Of a DNA stretch of 64,000 nucleotides, positions 8,564 through 17,662 are shown piece by piece (the first letter of the stretch is position 1; each line of letters begins with the position of its first letter). Source of the stretch: Rubrivirga sp963789285 (lineage in GTDB: Bacteria; Bacteroidota; Rhodothermia; Rhodothermales; Rubricoccaceae). Made by a program: the position numbers and the translations under genes. The notes below the pieces were generated by a model. It was not told the DNA's origin and made no database searches. It saw only the letters and a program-made list of their open reading frames with translations. Location of the stretch: positions 1 to 64,000 of the forward strand of contig CAWBJZ010000002.1 in the NCBI GenBank assembly GCA_963789285.1. The letters are read 5' to 3'.

Positions 8564-9217
8564 ATGGCCACCTCGAACCCCACCGACACCAACAAGGGCG
8601 ACGGCGCCGCCGACACCCCGGCCCCGGGCATCCCCGACCCCAACCCCACCGTCCCCGACGCCTCCATCGAGCCCGCCGCCCAGATGGCCTCGACGATGGC
8701 GAACCCCTTGGACGACATCGACACCAAAGAGACGCCGCAGTCGGTCGCGCCCCCGCTCCCGGCCGACTACGAGATGCCGGACGACTACGCCAACGAGGAC
8801 GCCGTCGCCAAGGTGAAGGCGTGGGCCGAGGCGCACCCCGGCTTGGCCATCGCCGCCGCCGCGGGCATCGGGCTGTTCGTCGGCCGGATCGTGACGGGCC
8901 TGGTCCCCAACCCCGATCCGCCGTCGCTGGCGGACCGCGTCGAGAAGCGCGCCAAGGTGCTCTCGAAGGAGGCGAAGAAGCGGGGCAAGGACCTCCAGAA
9001 GCAGACGGCCTCGCTGACCGACGACGCGGGCGAGTCGCTCCAGGAGGCGCTGCACCGCGCCTCGGAGGCGCTGCAGGAGGCCGCCGGCAAGGCTGGCCAC
9101 GCGGCCGAGGACGGCTACGAGAAGACCAAGGACTTCGCCGAGACCATCGCCGACGCGGCCAAGGTGGCCGTGACGGGCGTGCTGGCGACCAAGATCGACG
9201 ACTGGGTCAAGCGCTAG
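8564..9217 (+). CDS. small membrane-anchored protein with amphipathic helices (DUF883/YqjD-like)
   Basis: A 217-residue protein. A Pro/Asp-rich disordered N-terminus (about 1-90) is followed by one hydrophobic segment (about 99-118, PGLAIAAAAGIGLFVGRIVTG) and a long charged amphipathic helical region of K/E/A/Q (KRAKVLSKEAKKRGKDLQK, ALHRASEALQEAAGKA). The order differs from ElaB/YqjD, where the anchor is C-terminal, so the match is only in style; apolipoprotein- or LEA-like stress proteins are an alternative. The ATG at 8564 was chosen because upstream sequence belongs to the divergent promoter region shared with the TPR gene. It stands alone and is followed by a good hairpin terminator. Confidence 0.7.
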   Translation: MATSNPTDTNKGDGAADTPAPGIPDPNPTVPDASIEPAAQMASTMANPLDDIDTKETPQSVAPPLPADYEMPDDYANEDAVAKVKAWAEAHPGLAIAAAAGIGLFVGRIVTGLVPNPDPPSLADRVEKRAKVLSKEAKKRGKDLQKQTASLTDDAGESLQEALHRASEALQEAAGKAGHAAEDGYEKTKDFAETIADAAKVAVTGVLATKIDDWVKR

Positions 9218-9239
9218 CGCTCTCCGTTCCGTCCTTCAG

Positions 9240-9276
9240 ACCCGCCGCCGGCTCCGTGCCGGCGGCGGGTTTCTTC
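9240..9276 (+). terminator. intrinsic terminator after the small membrane protein
   Basis: An 11-bp perfect GC stem (CCCGCCGCCGG at 9241-9251 with its complement at 9259-9269), extended by an A-T pair, has a 7-base loop and is followed by TTTCTTC. It sits 23 bases after the stop of the plus-strand gene. Confidence 0.75.
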
Positions 9277-9558
9277 GATGCGGGTATGCCGCCGGACGAC
9301 CTCAACGATCTCCAGTTATCCCGCAAACGTGAGACCTGGAGGGAAGGGACGGCTGTTCAGGATGACAGAGCGCGACCATACGTCCCGCAAACCCTGGTTT
9401 ACGAAATGGGTCCGTGTTCCGTAGCGAGGGAGCAGAGTGCACGCGATACGTCATGTGGTGTGGAGCCACCAGGCGTCCGAGATCCCCGAGGCGTGAAAGG
9501 AACGGCGCACGAGGTCCGGGGTTGGCTCGTTGGTCAACCCCGCACGTCTGCCCACCCT
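9277..9558. other. AT-richer gap at the left edge of the copper cassette
   Basis: No convincing gene is seen. The stretch is visibly less GC-rich than its surroundings and contains a 10-base direct repeat TCCCGCAAAC (near 9320 and 9379) and the AT-rich string GGTTTACGAAATGG. It presumably carries the promoter of the copper cassette. I could not identify a CueR- or CsoR-type operator with confidence. Confidence 0.35.
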
Positions 9559-9999
9559 TTGCTCGCCGACCTCCGCCGTCTCCGCTCGCTCGTCGCCGCG
9601 CTCGTCCTCGTGGTGACCGCGGGCCCGGCAGGTGCCGTATGCGCCCACACGCTGGTGGAGGTTGCAGGCGAGGCGCACGACGCGATGGAGATGGCTGCAG
9701 ACGTGGGCCACGCGCCCGCCCAGGAGACCCCGCCGTGCCACGGCGAGCCCGAGCCTCCGGCGCACGAGGCTCCCACCTCGCACGGTGACGCCCACCACTG
9801 CGCGTCGGCGTGCTGCGCCAGCCCAGCGACGCCCGCGGGCGAGACCGCGCTCGCGCCGGTGGCGCCTGGCGACGCCGTCCCCGCGCCGGCCGTGGCCGTC
9901 GTGGACGCGCCCGTCGAGGTCCCAGCGCCCGCGCCTGTGGCGCAGCCCCCGCCGCCTCCGCTGCGGGTCCACGTCGAGCTCCAACGGTTCCTGATCTGA
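9559..9999 (+). CDS. small exported Cys/His-rich protein, putative metal binding
   Basis: This frame encodes a signal-peptide-like segment (LRSLVAALVLVVTAGPAGA) followed by a His/Cys-rich stretch (HDAMEMAADVGHAP, CHGEPEPPAHE, HGDAHHCASACC) and a Pro/Ala/Val-rich tail ending LQRFLI. The composition resembles small periplasmic metal-chelating or sensor proteins that head copper and heavy-metal resistance operons. The start is uncertain: TTG at 9559 gives a normal signal peptide, while GTG at 9493 adds 22 residues. It lies 121 bases before the DUF3347 lipoprotein on the same strand. The family is not recognised; the metal-binding role is inferred from composition and context. Confidence 0.55.
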   Translation: MLADLRRLRSLVAALVLVVTAGPAGAVCAHTLVEVAGEAHDAMEMAADVGHAPAQETPPCHGEPEPPAHEAPTSHGDAHHCASACCASPATPAGETALAPVAPGDAVPAPAVAVVDAPVEVPAPAPVAQPPPPPLRVHVELQRFLI

Positions 10000-10120
10000 G
10001 AGGCTGCGGGCACGTGCCGTGCCCGAACGCGCCGTGACATCGGCGTGACCTGCCGTCCGGGCTTGCTGCCCGGCCATCGACCGTAGCGCGCTCCGAGGGG
10101 AGCGCGCCTCTCCGATCCCC

Positions 10121-10978
10121 ATGCTCCGCACTCCCGTGCTCGCGCTCGGCCTCTTGGTAGCCGGGTGCGCCGCCCCCGCAGCGACGCTGCCAGGTACCGC
10201 CGTCCCGTCTGAGGCCGCGCGTCCCGCCTCGCCTGAGGCCGTCGTCTCGCTCGCGCCTCTGGCGCCCGCTCCCCGCCCCGACCTTCCCGCCCCTCTCCGG
10301 CCCCGCGGCCCGTCCGTCGTCTCGACAGAGGCCGCGATGGACCACGGCGCCCATGCGCCGCTGGCAGCGCCCACACCAACAGCGGTGGGCCACAGTCAGA
10401 TGGCCCACGGTTCGATGGACCGCCCCGAGAACGCCTCGCCTCTGGCGCTCGCGCTCGACGCCTACCTGGACGTTCAGGAAGCGCTCGCCACCGACGACCT
10501 CGCGCCGGTCCAGGCCCAAGCCCTCGCCGACGCCTGGGTACGCGCCACGGACCGCGCGCCTGACGCCGCCCCACACTTTTGGCACACGCGGGTCGACGAC
10601 GTGGCCGCCGTCCGTACCCAGTCCCTCGAACTCGCGGGGGCCACCGGCCTGAGCGATGCCCGCACGGCGTTCGGACAGCTCAGTGGGCCCTTCCTCGCGC
10701 TCGTCGAGGCGTACGGCGTCCCAGTGGGCTACGACCTGTCGCGGTTCACGTGCGGCATGAGGGGCGACCTGCCCGGTGGCGGCGTCTGGCTCCAACGCGG
10801 CGCCGAGCCCCGCAACCCCTACTTCGGCACCCGGATGCTCGCCTGCGCGACCCGCAGCGCACCAGGCACCGCCGTCCCGGCCCGAACCGGCGACCTTGTT
10901 GCGCCAGAGGCCTCTGGCGCGACGGACCACGGCGACATGGACCACGGCGCGGGGGACCACACGGGGCACGACGGATGA
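10121..10978 (+). CDS. DUF3347-domain lipoprotein of a copper/heavy-metal cassette
   Basis: A 285-residue lipoprotein: signal peptide with lipobox LLVAGC at the start, then a His/Met-rich linker (MDHGAHAP, HSQMAHGSMD), then a DUF3347 domain at about 105-250 (ALDAYLDVQEALATDDL, ARTAFGQLSGPF, FTCGM, VWLQRGAEPRNPYFGTRML), and a second His-rich tail (HGDMDHGAGDHTGHDG). DUF3347 is found fused to CusB-type efflux adaptors or alone near copper genes; the His/Met stretches and the CGM and NPYFG...LAC positions suggest Cu or Ag binding in the periplasm. The stop overlaps the ATG of the downstream TolC-like gene (ATGA), showing coupling. Confidence 0.85.
   Translation: MLRTPVLALGLLVAGCAAPAATLPGTAVPSEAARPASPEAVVSLAPLAPAPRPDLPAPLRPRGPSVVSTEAAMDHGAHAPLAAPTPTAVGHSQMAHGSMDRPENASPLALALDAYLDVQEALATDDLAPVQAQALADAWVRATDRAPDAAPHFWHTRVDDVAAVRTQSLELAGATGLSDARTAFGQLSGPFLALVEAYGVPVGYDLSRFTCGMRGDLPGGGVWLQRGAEPRNPYFGTRMLACATRSAPGTAVPARTGDLVAPEASGATDHGDMDHGAGDHTGHDG
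10901..10920. repeat. 20-bp perfect palindrome GCGCCAGAGGCCTCTGGCGC
   Basis: It lies inside the 3' end of the DUF3347 gene. Each half contains GCCTCTGGCG, a 10-mer that recurs at 10255, 10438, 12370 and 12610 within the copper cassette but was seen only once elsewhere (near 29070). Confidence 0.8.
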
Positions 10979-12411
10979 AGCGCCCCCTCACACTCGCCGC
11001 GTTGGCACTCTTCGCCAGCGGCTGCGCAACCGTCCGCCCTGACGCCGCAGCCGACGACCTCCGCCAGACGCTCTCGAGCCGCACCGACGCGCCCGTCGCG
11101 TGGCGCACTGGCGGTCCGGCCGACGCCCGCGCGGACGCCTCCGTGGCTGCGCTCCTCGCCGACTCGCTCTCGGCCGACGCCGCCGTTCAGGTCGCGCTCC
11201 TGAACAGCCCCTGGTTGCAGGCCATCTACGAGGACTTGGGCGTGGCCCAGGCGCAGCTCGTCCAGGCCGGGCTGCTCTCCAACCCCGTCTTCGGAGGCCG
11301 CGCGCTCTGGGGGCTGGGCGAGCGCGGCGCACCCGACCTCGGGTTCAACGTCGCCTTCGAGTTCCTCGACGTGCTCTGGGTCCCGCTCCGCAAGCGCGTC
11401 GCCCGGAGCGAGTACGAGTCCGCCCGGCTCCGCGTGGCCGAGGCTGTCCTCGACCTCGCCGCTCGGACCCGAAGCGCCTACACCCGTACCCAGGCCGACC
11501 GCCTCCGACTCGCGATGGAGGCCCGAATCGTTCGGAACGCCGAGGCCGCTCACACCGCCGCGCTCTTGCTGCGCGAGGCCGGGACCATCCCCGCCGCCGA
11601 GTACCTCGCCGAACAGGCCCGCTACGAGCAGGCCCGCCTCGACTTGGTGATAGCGGAGCAGGCCGCGGTCGAGAGCCGGGAGGCCCTGACGCGGACGATG
11701 GGGCTAAGCGGAGGCGCCTACCGCCTGGGCGGACGCCTGGAACCCGTCCCCGACGCCGAGCCGCTGGCGGTCTCGCTCGCCGAGGTCTCCGCGCTCGACG
11801 TGGCCGCCCTCGAAGAGCGCGCGGTCGCGTCCAGCCTCGCCTTGGAAGCGGCCCGCTACGACGCCCAGGCCGTCGCCCAGCGCCTGGGGCTCACCGACGT
11901 CCAGGTAGTCCTCCCCGAGTTCGAGGTCGGCGGCGAGGTCGAACGGGAAGACGGCGAGTGGGAGGCCGGCCCCGAGGTCGAGCTCGCGCTCCCGCTCTTC
12001 GACCAGGGCCAAGCACGCCGCGGCGCGCTCCGTGCCGAGCTTCGCCGCGCCCGCGCCCGGTACCGAGCCTTGGACGTGGACGTCCGATCCGCCACGCGCG
12101 TGCTCGCCTCTCGCTTGTCGGCCACGCGCCGCGTCGCGCTCCACTACCAACGCGCCGTGCTGGGGCTCCGGCAGGAGCTCTCCGAACAGACGCTCCGGCA
12201 GTACAACGCGATGCAGGTCGGCGTCTTCGGTCTCCTGCAAGCGCAGCAGGCCGAGGCCCAGGCCGCCCGCTCCTACGCCGACGCGCTCGCGGCCTACTGG
12301 GACGCCCGGACCGACCTCGACGCGCTCTTGGCCGGTCGCCTGCCCGACCTCGGGGCCTCTTTCATGCCCGCCTCTGGCGCCGCGCCGACCGCGCGCGAGC
12401 CGGGCCACTAA
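10975..12411 (+). CDS. TolC/CzcC family outer-membrane efflux lipoprotein
   Basis: A 478-residue protein starting at the ATG that overlaps the previous stop. The lipobox is LFASGC near residue 16. The body has the two long alpha-hairpins of outer-membrane efflux proteins: ALLNSPWLQAIYEDLGVAQAQLVQAGLLSNPVF in spirit (NP-x-F is the family mark, NPVFGG here), GTIPAAEYLAEQARYEQARLDL, then the second repeat with VELALPLFDQGQARRGALRAEL and QYNAMQVGVFGLLQAQQ. CzcC-like proteins export heavy metals with RND pumps. No CusA/CusB or CzcA/CzcB gene is present in the window, so the partner must be elsewhere or the cassette is incomplete. It is followed after 12 bases by the oxidase. Confidence 0.9.
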   Translation: MKRPLTLAALALFASGCATVRPDAAADDLRQTLSSRTDAPVAWRTGGPADARADASVAALLADSLSADAAVQVALLNSPWLQAIYEDLGVAQAQLVQAGLLSNPVFGGRALWGLGERGAPDLGFNVAFEFLDVLWVPLRKRVARSEYESARLRVAEAVLDLAARTRSAYTRTQADRLRLAMEARIVRNAEAAHTAALLLREAGTIPAAEYLAEQARYEQARLDLVIAEQAAVESREALTRTMGLSGGAYRLGGRLEPVPDAEPLAVSLAEVSALDVAALEERAVASSLALEAARYDAQAVAQRLGLTDVQVVLPEFEVGGEVEREDGEWEAGPEVELALPLFDQGQARRGALRAELRRARARYRALDVDVRSATRVLASRLSATRRVALHYQRAVLGLRQELSEQTLRQYNAMQVGVFGLLQAQQAEAQAARSYADALAAYWDARTDLDALLAGRLPDLGASFMPASGAAPTAREPGH

Positions 12412-12423
12412 CCCACAATTGCC

Positions 12424-13863
12424 ATGATGAACCGACGACAGATGATCGCCGCCGGGGCCGCCGGGCTCGGGCTCTTTGGAGCACGCAGACTCGAAGCTCT
12501 CCCCGTCCGCTTCGACCCTGACGCCGCTGCCGACTCGCTCGCCGCGTTGGACTCCACCGCCGCGACGGCCGCGCGCGACACCCTCATCACTGAGGGCGCC
12601 GCTCCGCACGCCTCTGGCGCCCAGCCACGCGCCCACACCCCGGAGCCCACGGCCCGCGACCTCCGCACGCGGTGGGACGGCGACCGCCCCGCCCGGGTCT
12701 ACACGCCCAACGGGTCGTCCATCACTGGAGCGCGCGCCGCCGACGGCGCCTGGGTCTACCACCTCACCGTCTCCGAGGTCGAGCACGAGTTCGCGCCCGG
12801 CCTGGTGGCGACGTGCTGGGGCTACAACGGCCAGGTTCACGGACCCACGTTCGAGGGCGTCGAGGGCGACGACGTCCGGATCTACGTCACCAACCGGCTC
12901 CCCGTCGCCACGACGGTCCACTGGCACGGCGTCTTCCTGCCCTCGGGCATGGACGGCGTGGGCGGGCTCTCGCAGCCGGTCATCCAGCCGGGCGAGACGT
13001 TCCTCTACGAGTTCCCGCTGCGCCAGAACGGGACGTTCATGTACCACGCCCACCACGACGAGATGACCCAGATCGCCCTGGGCCTCACGGGCATGTTCAT
13101 CGTCCACGCAGGGCGCGACCCCACGCCGGTCGACCGCGACATCGCGCTCATGCTCCACGAGTGGTACGTCGAGCCCGGCACGAGCCGCCCGGACCCCAAC
13201 GTGATGAGCGACTTCAACCTGCTCACGCTCAACGCCCGCGCCTTCCCCGGCACCGACCCGCTCGTCGTCGGCCACAACGACTGTGTCCGGCTCCGCATCG
13301 GCAACTTGTCGCCGATGGACCACCACCCGATCCACGTCCACGGCCACGCCTGGAAGATCGTCGCGACCGACGGCGGGCGGATTCCGCCAGCGGGCCAGTG
13401 GCCCGAGAGCACGGTCCTGGTCCCGGTCGGCGCCACGCGGACGGTCGAGTTCGTGGCCGACGCGCTGGGCGACTGGGCGCTCCACTGCCACATGACGCAC
13501 CACGTCATGAACCAGATGGGCCACGAGGTCCCCAACACGACCGGCGTGGACTCGGCGCGGCTGAACCGCGAGGTCCAGCCCATCGTGCCGGGCTACGCCA
13601 CGATGGGCGAGGCCGGGATGGACGAGCACGGCTCGCACATCGAGATGGGCCACATGCCCGTCCCCGAGAACTCGATCCCGATGGTCGGCCAGGCCGGGCC
13701 GTTCGGCTACATCACGATGGGCGGGATGTACACCAACCTCAAAGTCCGCCCGAAGCCCGTCGACACCGACCGCGACCCCGGCTGGTGGGACCACCCGGAG
13801 GGGACGGTCGCCCGCGCCGCGACGCCCGAGCAGGCCGCGCGCGACGGCATCCGCCTCTCGTGA
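12424..13863 (+). CDS. Tat-exported multicopper oxidase (copper-resistance type)
   Basis: A 479-residue enzyme with an N-terminal twin-arginine signal (NRRQMIAAGAAGLGLFG). All four copper-binding motifs are present: HWHG (about residue 162), FMYHAHHDEM, HPIHVHGHAWK and HCHMTHHVMNQM, the last giving the T1 Cys with HCHxxxHxxxxM spacing. The C-terminal 100 residues are rich in Met and His (MGEAGMDEHGSHIEMGHMP), typical of CueO/CopA/PcoA-like enzymes that oxidise Cu(I) in the periplasm. It lies between the TolC-like and DUF305 genes. The catalytic sites look intact, so it should be active. Strict assignment to CopA or CueO is not possible by eye. Confidence 0.93.
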   Translation: MMNRRQMIAAGAAGLGLFGARRLEALPVRFDPDAAADSLAALDSTAATAARDTLITEGAAPHASGAQPRAHTPEPTARDLRTRWDGDRPARVYTPNGSSITGARAADGAWVYHLTVSEVEHEFAPGLVATCWGYNGQVHGPTFEGVEGDDVRIYVTNRLPVATTVHWHGVFLPSGMDGVGGLSQPVIQPGETFLYEFPLRQNGTFMYHAHHDEMTQIALGLTGMFIVHAGRDPTPVDRDIALMLHEWYVEPGTSRPDPNVMSDFNLLTLNARAFPGTDPLVVGHNDCVRLRIGNLSPMDHHPIHVHGHAWKIVATDGGRIPPAGQWPESTVLVPVGATRTVEFVADALGDWALHCHMTHHVMNQMGHEVPNTTGVDSARLNREVQPIVPGYATMGEAGMDEHGSHIEMGHMPVPENSIPMVGQAGPFGYITMGGMYTNLKVRPKPVDTDRDPGWWDHPEGTVARAATPEQAARDGIRLS

Positions 13864-13909
13864 CGTCGTCACCCGCCGCAGGTCCCCCTCGCACAACACC
13901 CCACGACCC

Positions 13910-14365
13910 ATGAAAGGCTCCTACCCCCGCTTCTTCGCCATGATCGCCACCTCGACGGCGCTCATGTTGGTCTTGATGTACTCGACCGTCTACACCGTCG
14001 AGCACGTCTGGTGGAGCCAGACGAAGTTCTGGATGGCGCTCTACATGGGCGCCACGATGGCCGTGGTCATGCTCGCGTTCATGCTCGGGATGTACACCGA
14101 CACGCGGAAGAACGCCGCCATCTTCGTCGGGAGCGCCGTCGTGTTCGCGGCTTCGTTCTGGCTCGTCCGCGCGCAGACGACTGTTGACGACGTGGCCTGG
14201 ATGAAGGCGATGATCCCGCATCACTCCATCGCGATCCTGACGAGCGAGCGGGCCCAGATCTCGGACCCCCGTGTACGCCAGCTCGCCGACGGGATCATCG
14301 AGACGCAGCGGCGCGAGATCGCTGAGATGGAGGCGATGATCGATAGCCTGGAGACCACTCAGTAG
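13910..14365 (+). CDS. DUF305 membrane protein
   Basis: A 151-residue protein with three hydrophobic segments (about 10-30, 40-60, 68-88), followed by a DUF305 C-terminal domain with the hallmark MIPHHSIAI, RVRQLADGIIETQRREIAEMEAMI. DUF305 proteins are ferritin-like helical proteins common in copper and silver resistance loci; His-His and Met positions suggest metal binding on the periplasmic side. It is the last gene of the copper cassette, 46 bases after the oxidase. The next 217 bases hold no gene and are AT-richer, which may mark the right border of an acquired segment. Confidence 0.9.
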   Translation: MKGSYPRFFAMIATSTALMLVLMYSTVYTVEHVWWSQTKFWMALYMGATMAVVMLAFMLGMYTDTRKNAAIFVGSAVVFAASFWLVRAQTTVDDVAWMKAMIPHHSIAILTSERAQISDPRVRQLADGIIETQRREIAEMEAMIDSLETTQ

Positions 14366-14582
14366 AGCGCGCCGCTCCAAGCCCCCAACGATCTTGCAGT
14401 GTTACCGAGGTCGCGGTGACAGGATTCGAGGTGCGCGTCTCACAAACGGCCGTTGGTGAACGGGTTGAGCGTTCTAGGCAAATCAGCTTTGTCTGTCGCG
14501 TTTGACGCTCGAAATCCCGTATGGCTATCTAAGTCTCATACGTCCTCGCGCGCAATGCGGCGTCTCCACGTGCCCAGGGGCG

Positions 14583-15488
14583 CTATTCTACGCTCGATAC
14601 CCCCTCAGCCAACACTCGTGCCAGCGCCAGCGCGCCCTCGGCCGGCTCGACCGGGCACCGCTCGACGGTCCACCCCGGCAGGTGGCGGGACAGGGCGTCC
14701 TCCAGCGCCGCGACGTAGACCGCCTCGTTCGCCAGCCCGCCCAGGTACCGCAGCCGCGGGCGGACGCGGTCGCCCAGCCGCGTCGCCAGCCACCCGGCCT
14801 GCTTGGCGAGCGCGTTGACCTCGGAGCGCAGCAGCGTCTCGGCGGCCCAGTCCCCGGCTTCCGCCGCCGCCAGCGCGAGGGGCGCGAACGACGCCAGCGG
14901 CTGGCGGTCGGTGTGGACGGCGCGCAGGACGGACTCCGAGGAGTCGAGTCCGAAGCGTTCGGCGGCGATCTCGGGGAAGGCCGAGGGCGGGCCGCCGTCC
15001 AGCGTCGCCAGCAGCGCGCGCAGGGCGCCGCGTCCCAGGGCCGTCCCGCTCCCGTCGTCGCCGAGCGAGGCGCCCCACCCGCCCGCCCGGTGCGTCTCGC
15101 CGCTCTCGTCGCGCGCCAGCACGAGCGATCCCGTCCCGACCAGCAGCAGCGCGCCGCTCCCGTCGCCCCACGCGCCGTGGTAGGCGACGTGGGCGTCGTG
15201 GAACACCCGGATCGGCACCGGGCCCAGACGCTCGCCCAACGCGTCCGCCAGCGCGGCGCAGGACTCGTCCCGGCCCGCCCCGGCGATGCCCACCACCAGC
15301 GCCCGGCACTCGGCGCCGTCCAGCGCCTCGTCGACTAGCTGGCGGACGGTGTCGGCCGCGCCCTCGACGCCGTCGCGCAAGAGCTGGGCGCCCGGCCCGG
15401 TGACGGTATGCGTGCCATCCGGCCCGTCGGCCAGGACGGCGGTCTTGGTGCCCCCGGAGTCCACCCCGACGATGACCGATCGGCTCAC
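14583..15488 (-). CDS. BadF/BadG/BcrA/BcrD-type ATPase (N-acetylglucosamine kinase-like)
   Basis: A 301-residue protein starting at a GTG that overlaps the stop of the upstream gene (GTGA). Motifs are those of the ASKHA sugar kinases: VGVDSGGTKTAVLADG (phosphate-1), VGIAGAGRDE, LVGTGSLVLA (phosphate-2), GGWGASLGDDGSG, and near the C-terminus RLRYLGGLANEA (adenosine). In Bacteroidota, single-chain members of this family are usually annotated as N-acetylglucosamine kinase for amino-sugar salvage from cell wall. The coupling with an acylase-like gene would fit a recycling role, but that is inference. Confidence 0.88.
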   Translation of the reverse strand: MSRSVIVGVDSGGTKTAVLADGPDGTHTVTGPGAQLLRDGVEGAADTVRQLVDEALDGAECRALVVGIAGAGRDESCAALADALGERLGPVPIRVFHDAHVAYHGAWGDGSGALLLVGTGSLVLARDESGETHRAGGWGASLGDDGSGTALGRGALRALLATLDGGPPSAFPEIAAERFGLDSSESVLRAVHTDRQPLASFAPLALAAAEAGDWAAETLLRSEVNALAKQAGWLATRLGDRVRPRLRYLGGLANEAVYVAALEDALSRHLPGWTVERCPVEPAEGALALARVLAEGVSSVE

Positions 15489-17582
15489 GGGGCGGGGCGC
15501 AGCACCAACCGCGACGAGGGGAGGGGGGCGGAGGGCGTGACGACCCAGACCTGCGACGAGGCGCCGGCGTCGATCTCGAGCACGCCGGACGGCGGCGGGC
15601 GGTTGCCGGGGTACCGGACCTCGGTCCGGCCGTCGCCTAGGCGCGTGCGGACGCTCCAGACGGCGACGCCGGGCCGCTCGTCCTCGAAGACGATGGACGG
15701 GCCGGGGACGGGCGCGGTCGGGTGGCCGCCGGCCGGCGGCAGCGGGTCGCGGAAGCGGCGGGCGGCGGCGCTGCCTCGGCCCCCGAGCACGGCGTAGCTG
15801 GGCCCGCCCTGCAAGCGGCCCCAGCGCCACTCGGTGGGCAAGGCGCCGTAGCGGTCGCGCAGCTCGGCGCGAGCGATGCGGAGCGAGGACGGCAGGAGCG
15901 CCACGCTCAAGGTGTCGGCCAGGTCCGGGAGGTCGCCGGTCAGGTCGCGGTGCGAGACCAGCCACCACTCGAACAGCGACGGCGCGATGCCGTCGGCGCG
16001 GTAGGCGCCGTCCCAGCTCTTGAGGTAGGCGTACGGGCCCTGGAGCACGTCCGGCAGGGAGTCCCGCCGGCCCAGCCCCTCCATCATGCCGGGCAGCAAG
16101 TCGCGCGCCCACCCACTGGTGAGGTCTCGGTTTCCGCTGTCCAGCAGCTGGAACGTGCTGTCCGACGCGGCCGAGTCTGCCGGGGACTCGCGCAGGGCTT
16201 GGGCGGCGTAGCGCGCTAGGGAGTCGCCGGCGATGAACGCGACGCCGTCGCCCATCGAGGCCAGGAGGGGGGACCCGAGCAGCCGGGTCTGGTCCGACGA
16301 GACCACCAGCCCGTCGCCGTCCAGGATCACGAAGCGCGGCGGGACCCGTCCGGCCCGCAGCGCGCGGAAGGCGCCGAGGTCGGAGCCCAGCGCGAACCCA
16401 GTCCACCGGACCCGCCAGCCGGTGCCCACTCGGGCGGAGTCGGCCGCGGTCGCGCTCGGCCTCCGCCCTGCTGGCGGCGATTGCCGGCGTCGCCGGGGCT
16501 TGTGCTGAAGCGGAGCCGCCAGTCGGGGTCTGCGCCGGGACGGGTGCCGTAGAGGCGGTGTCGGCGGCGGTCGTGTCGGCCGCGGTGCGGCCGGGGCGTA
16601 AGACGAGACCGGTGGTGTCCCTGGCCACCGAGAGCAGCGTCTCGTCGCCGTCACGGTCCACGATGCGGCTGAAGACGGGCGGGGGCGCGGCGCCGTCGAA
16701 GGACTCCAGACGCACGTCGGAGTCGAGCAGCATGCCCCAGCCCGTCCCCCCCGTCCAGCCCGACGGCGACACCAAGGTGCCCGGTATGGTCAGGGCCAGG
16801 GTCGTGCGCCCGCCGGTCTTCAAGATGGCCGGCGCCAGAAAGTCCAGCGCCGAGGTGCCCGCGGAGGTCTGCTGCACCAGCGTCCGCGCGGCCCCGGCGT
16901 CCAGGGCGTAGACGCGGTCGTACCCGCCGCCGGGGAAGCCCAGGAAGGCGCGGAACAAGGAGTCGGAGCGCACGAACCCGGCGACCGCGGAGTCGCCAGC
17001 GGCGGCGCGGCGCCAGGTGGAGTCGGCCGAGAGCGACGGCGCGGCGAGGTAGGCGTGCAGGCGCTCGACCGCCAGGGCGTCCCACGCCTCCCAGCCCGTC
17101 GGGACCACGTCGGCGACGATGAAGGCGTTGGACTGGGCGGCGCCGGGCTCGGCGAAACCGGCGGAGGCGCCCAGGGCGTAGGCGTCCAGCACGGCGCGGT
17201 CGTCGTCCGACAAGACCTCGTAGGAGCGCCGGGCGAGCCCCCCGAACCCCAGCGTCCGGGCGTGCAAGTCGAGGTCGCGGAGGTCCGGCCCGAACCACTC
17301 CGCGAGCCGGCCGAGCGCGGCCTGGCGCCACAACGAGGCCGCCCACCCGTGGTCGACGGCGTGCGCGTAGCCCAGCCCCGCCGCCAGCGCCGCCTCGGTC
17401 TCGCCCTCGACCCAGACCGTGCCCGCTTCGTCCCACGCCAGCGTCACCGGCTGGCCGAGGCCGGGCACGTCGAGCTCGCCGTCGCGCGGGGCCTCCGTCC
17501 CGTAGGCGAGCACGCCCACCGCGGCGGCCAGCCCAAGCACCAAGAGGAGGACGACGCCGAGCGTCAGGAAAAAGCGGGCCAA
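15485..17582 (-). pseudogene. penicillin acylase-like (Ntn hydrolase) protein, frameshifted
   Basis: The N-terminal part (from ATG 17582) has a signal anchor (FFLTLGVVLLLVLGLAAAVGVL) and the family helix region GLGYAHAVDHGWAASLWRQ, LGRLAEWFGPDLRDLD, SDDDRAVLDAYALG. Near 16440-16480 the frame turns Arg/Pro-rich, and the natural continuation is one frame away (DSARVGTGWRVRWTGFALG, YLKSWDGAYRADGIAPSLFEWWL), ending at 15485. Total length 2098 bases equals 699 codons plus one, consistent with a single inserted base. I did not find a convincing GSN-type catalytic Ser at the start of a beta chain, so activity is uncertain even if the frame is repaired. It is coupled to the downstream kinase. Confidence 0.72.
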
Positions 17583-17662
17583 GGCGTCGGGATGCGGGGG
17601 GGCAAGCTACCGCGCGTCGTACGCGGGACGGCGCCGCGCGCTCCCGGCGGCGCGAGATCGGT

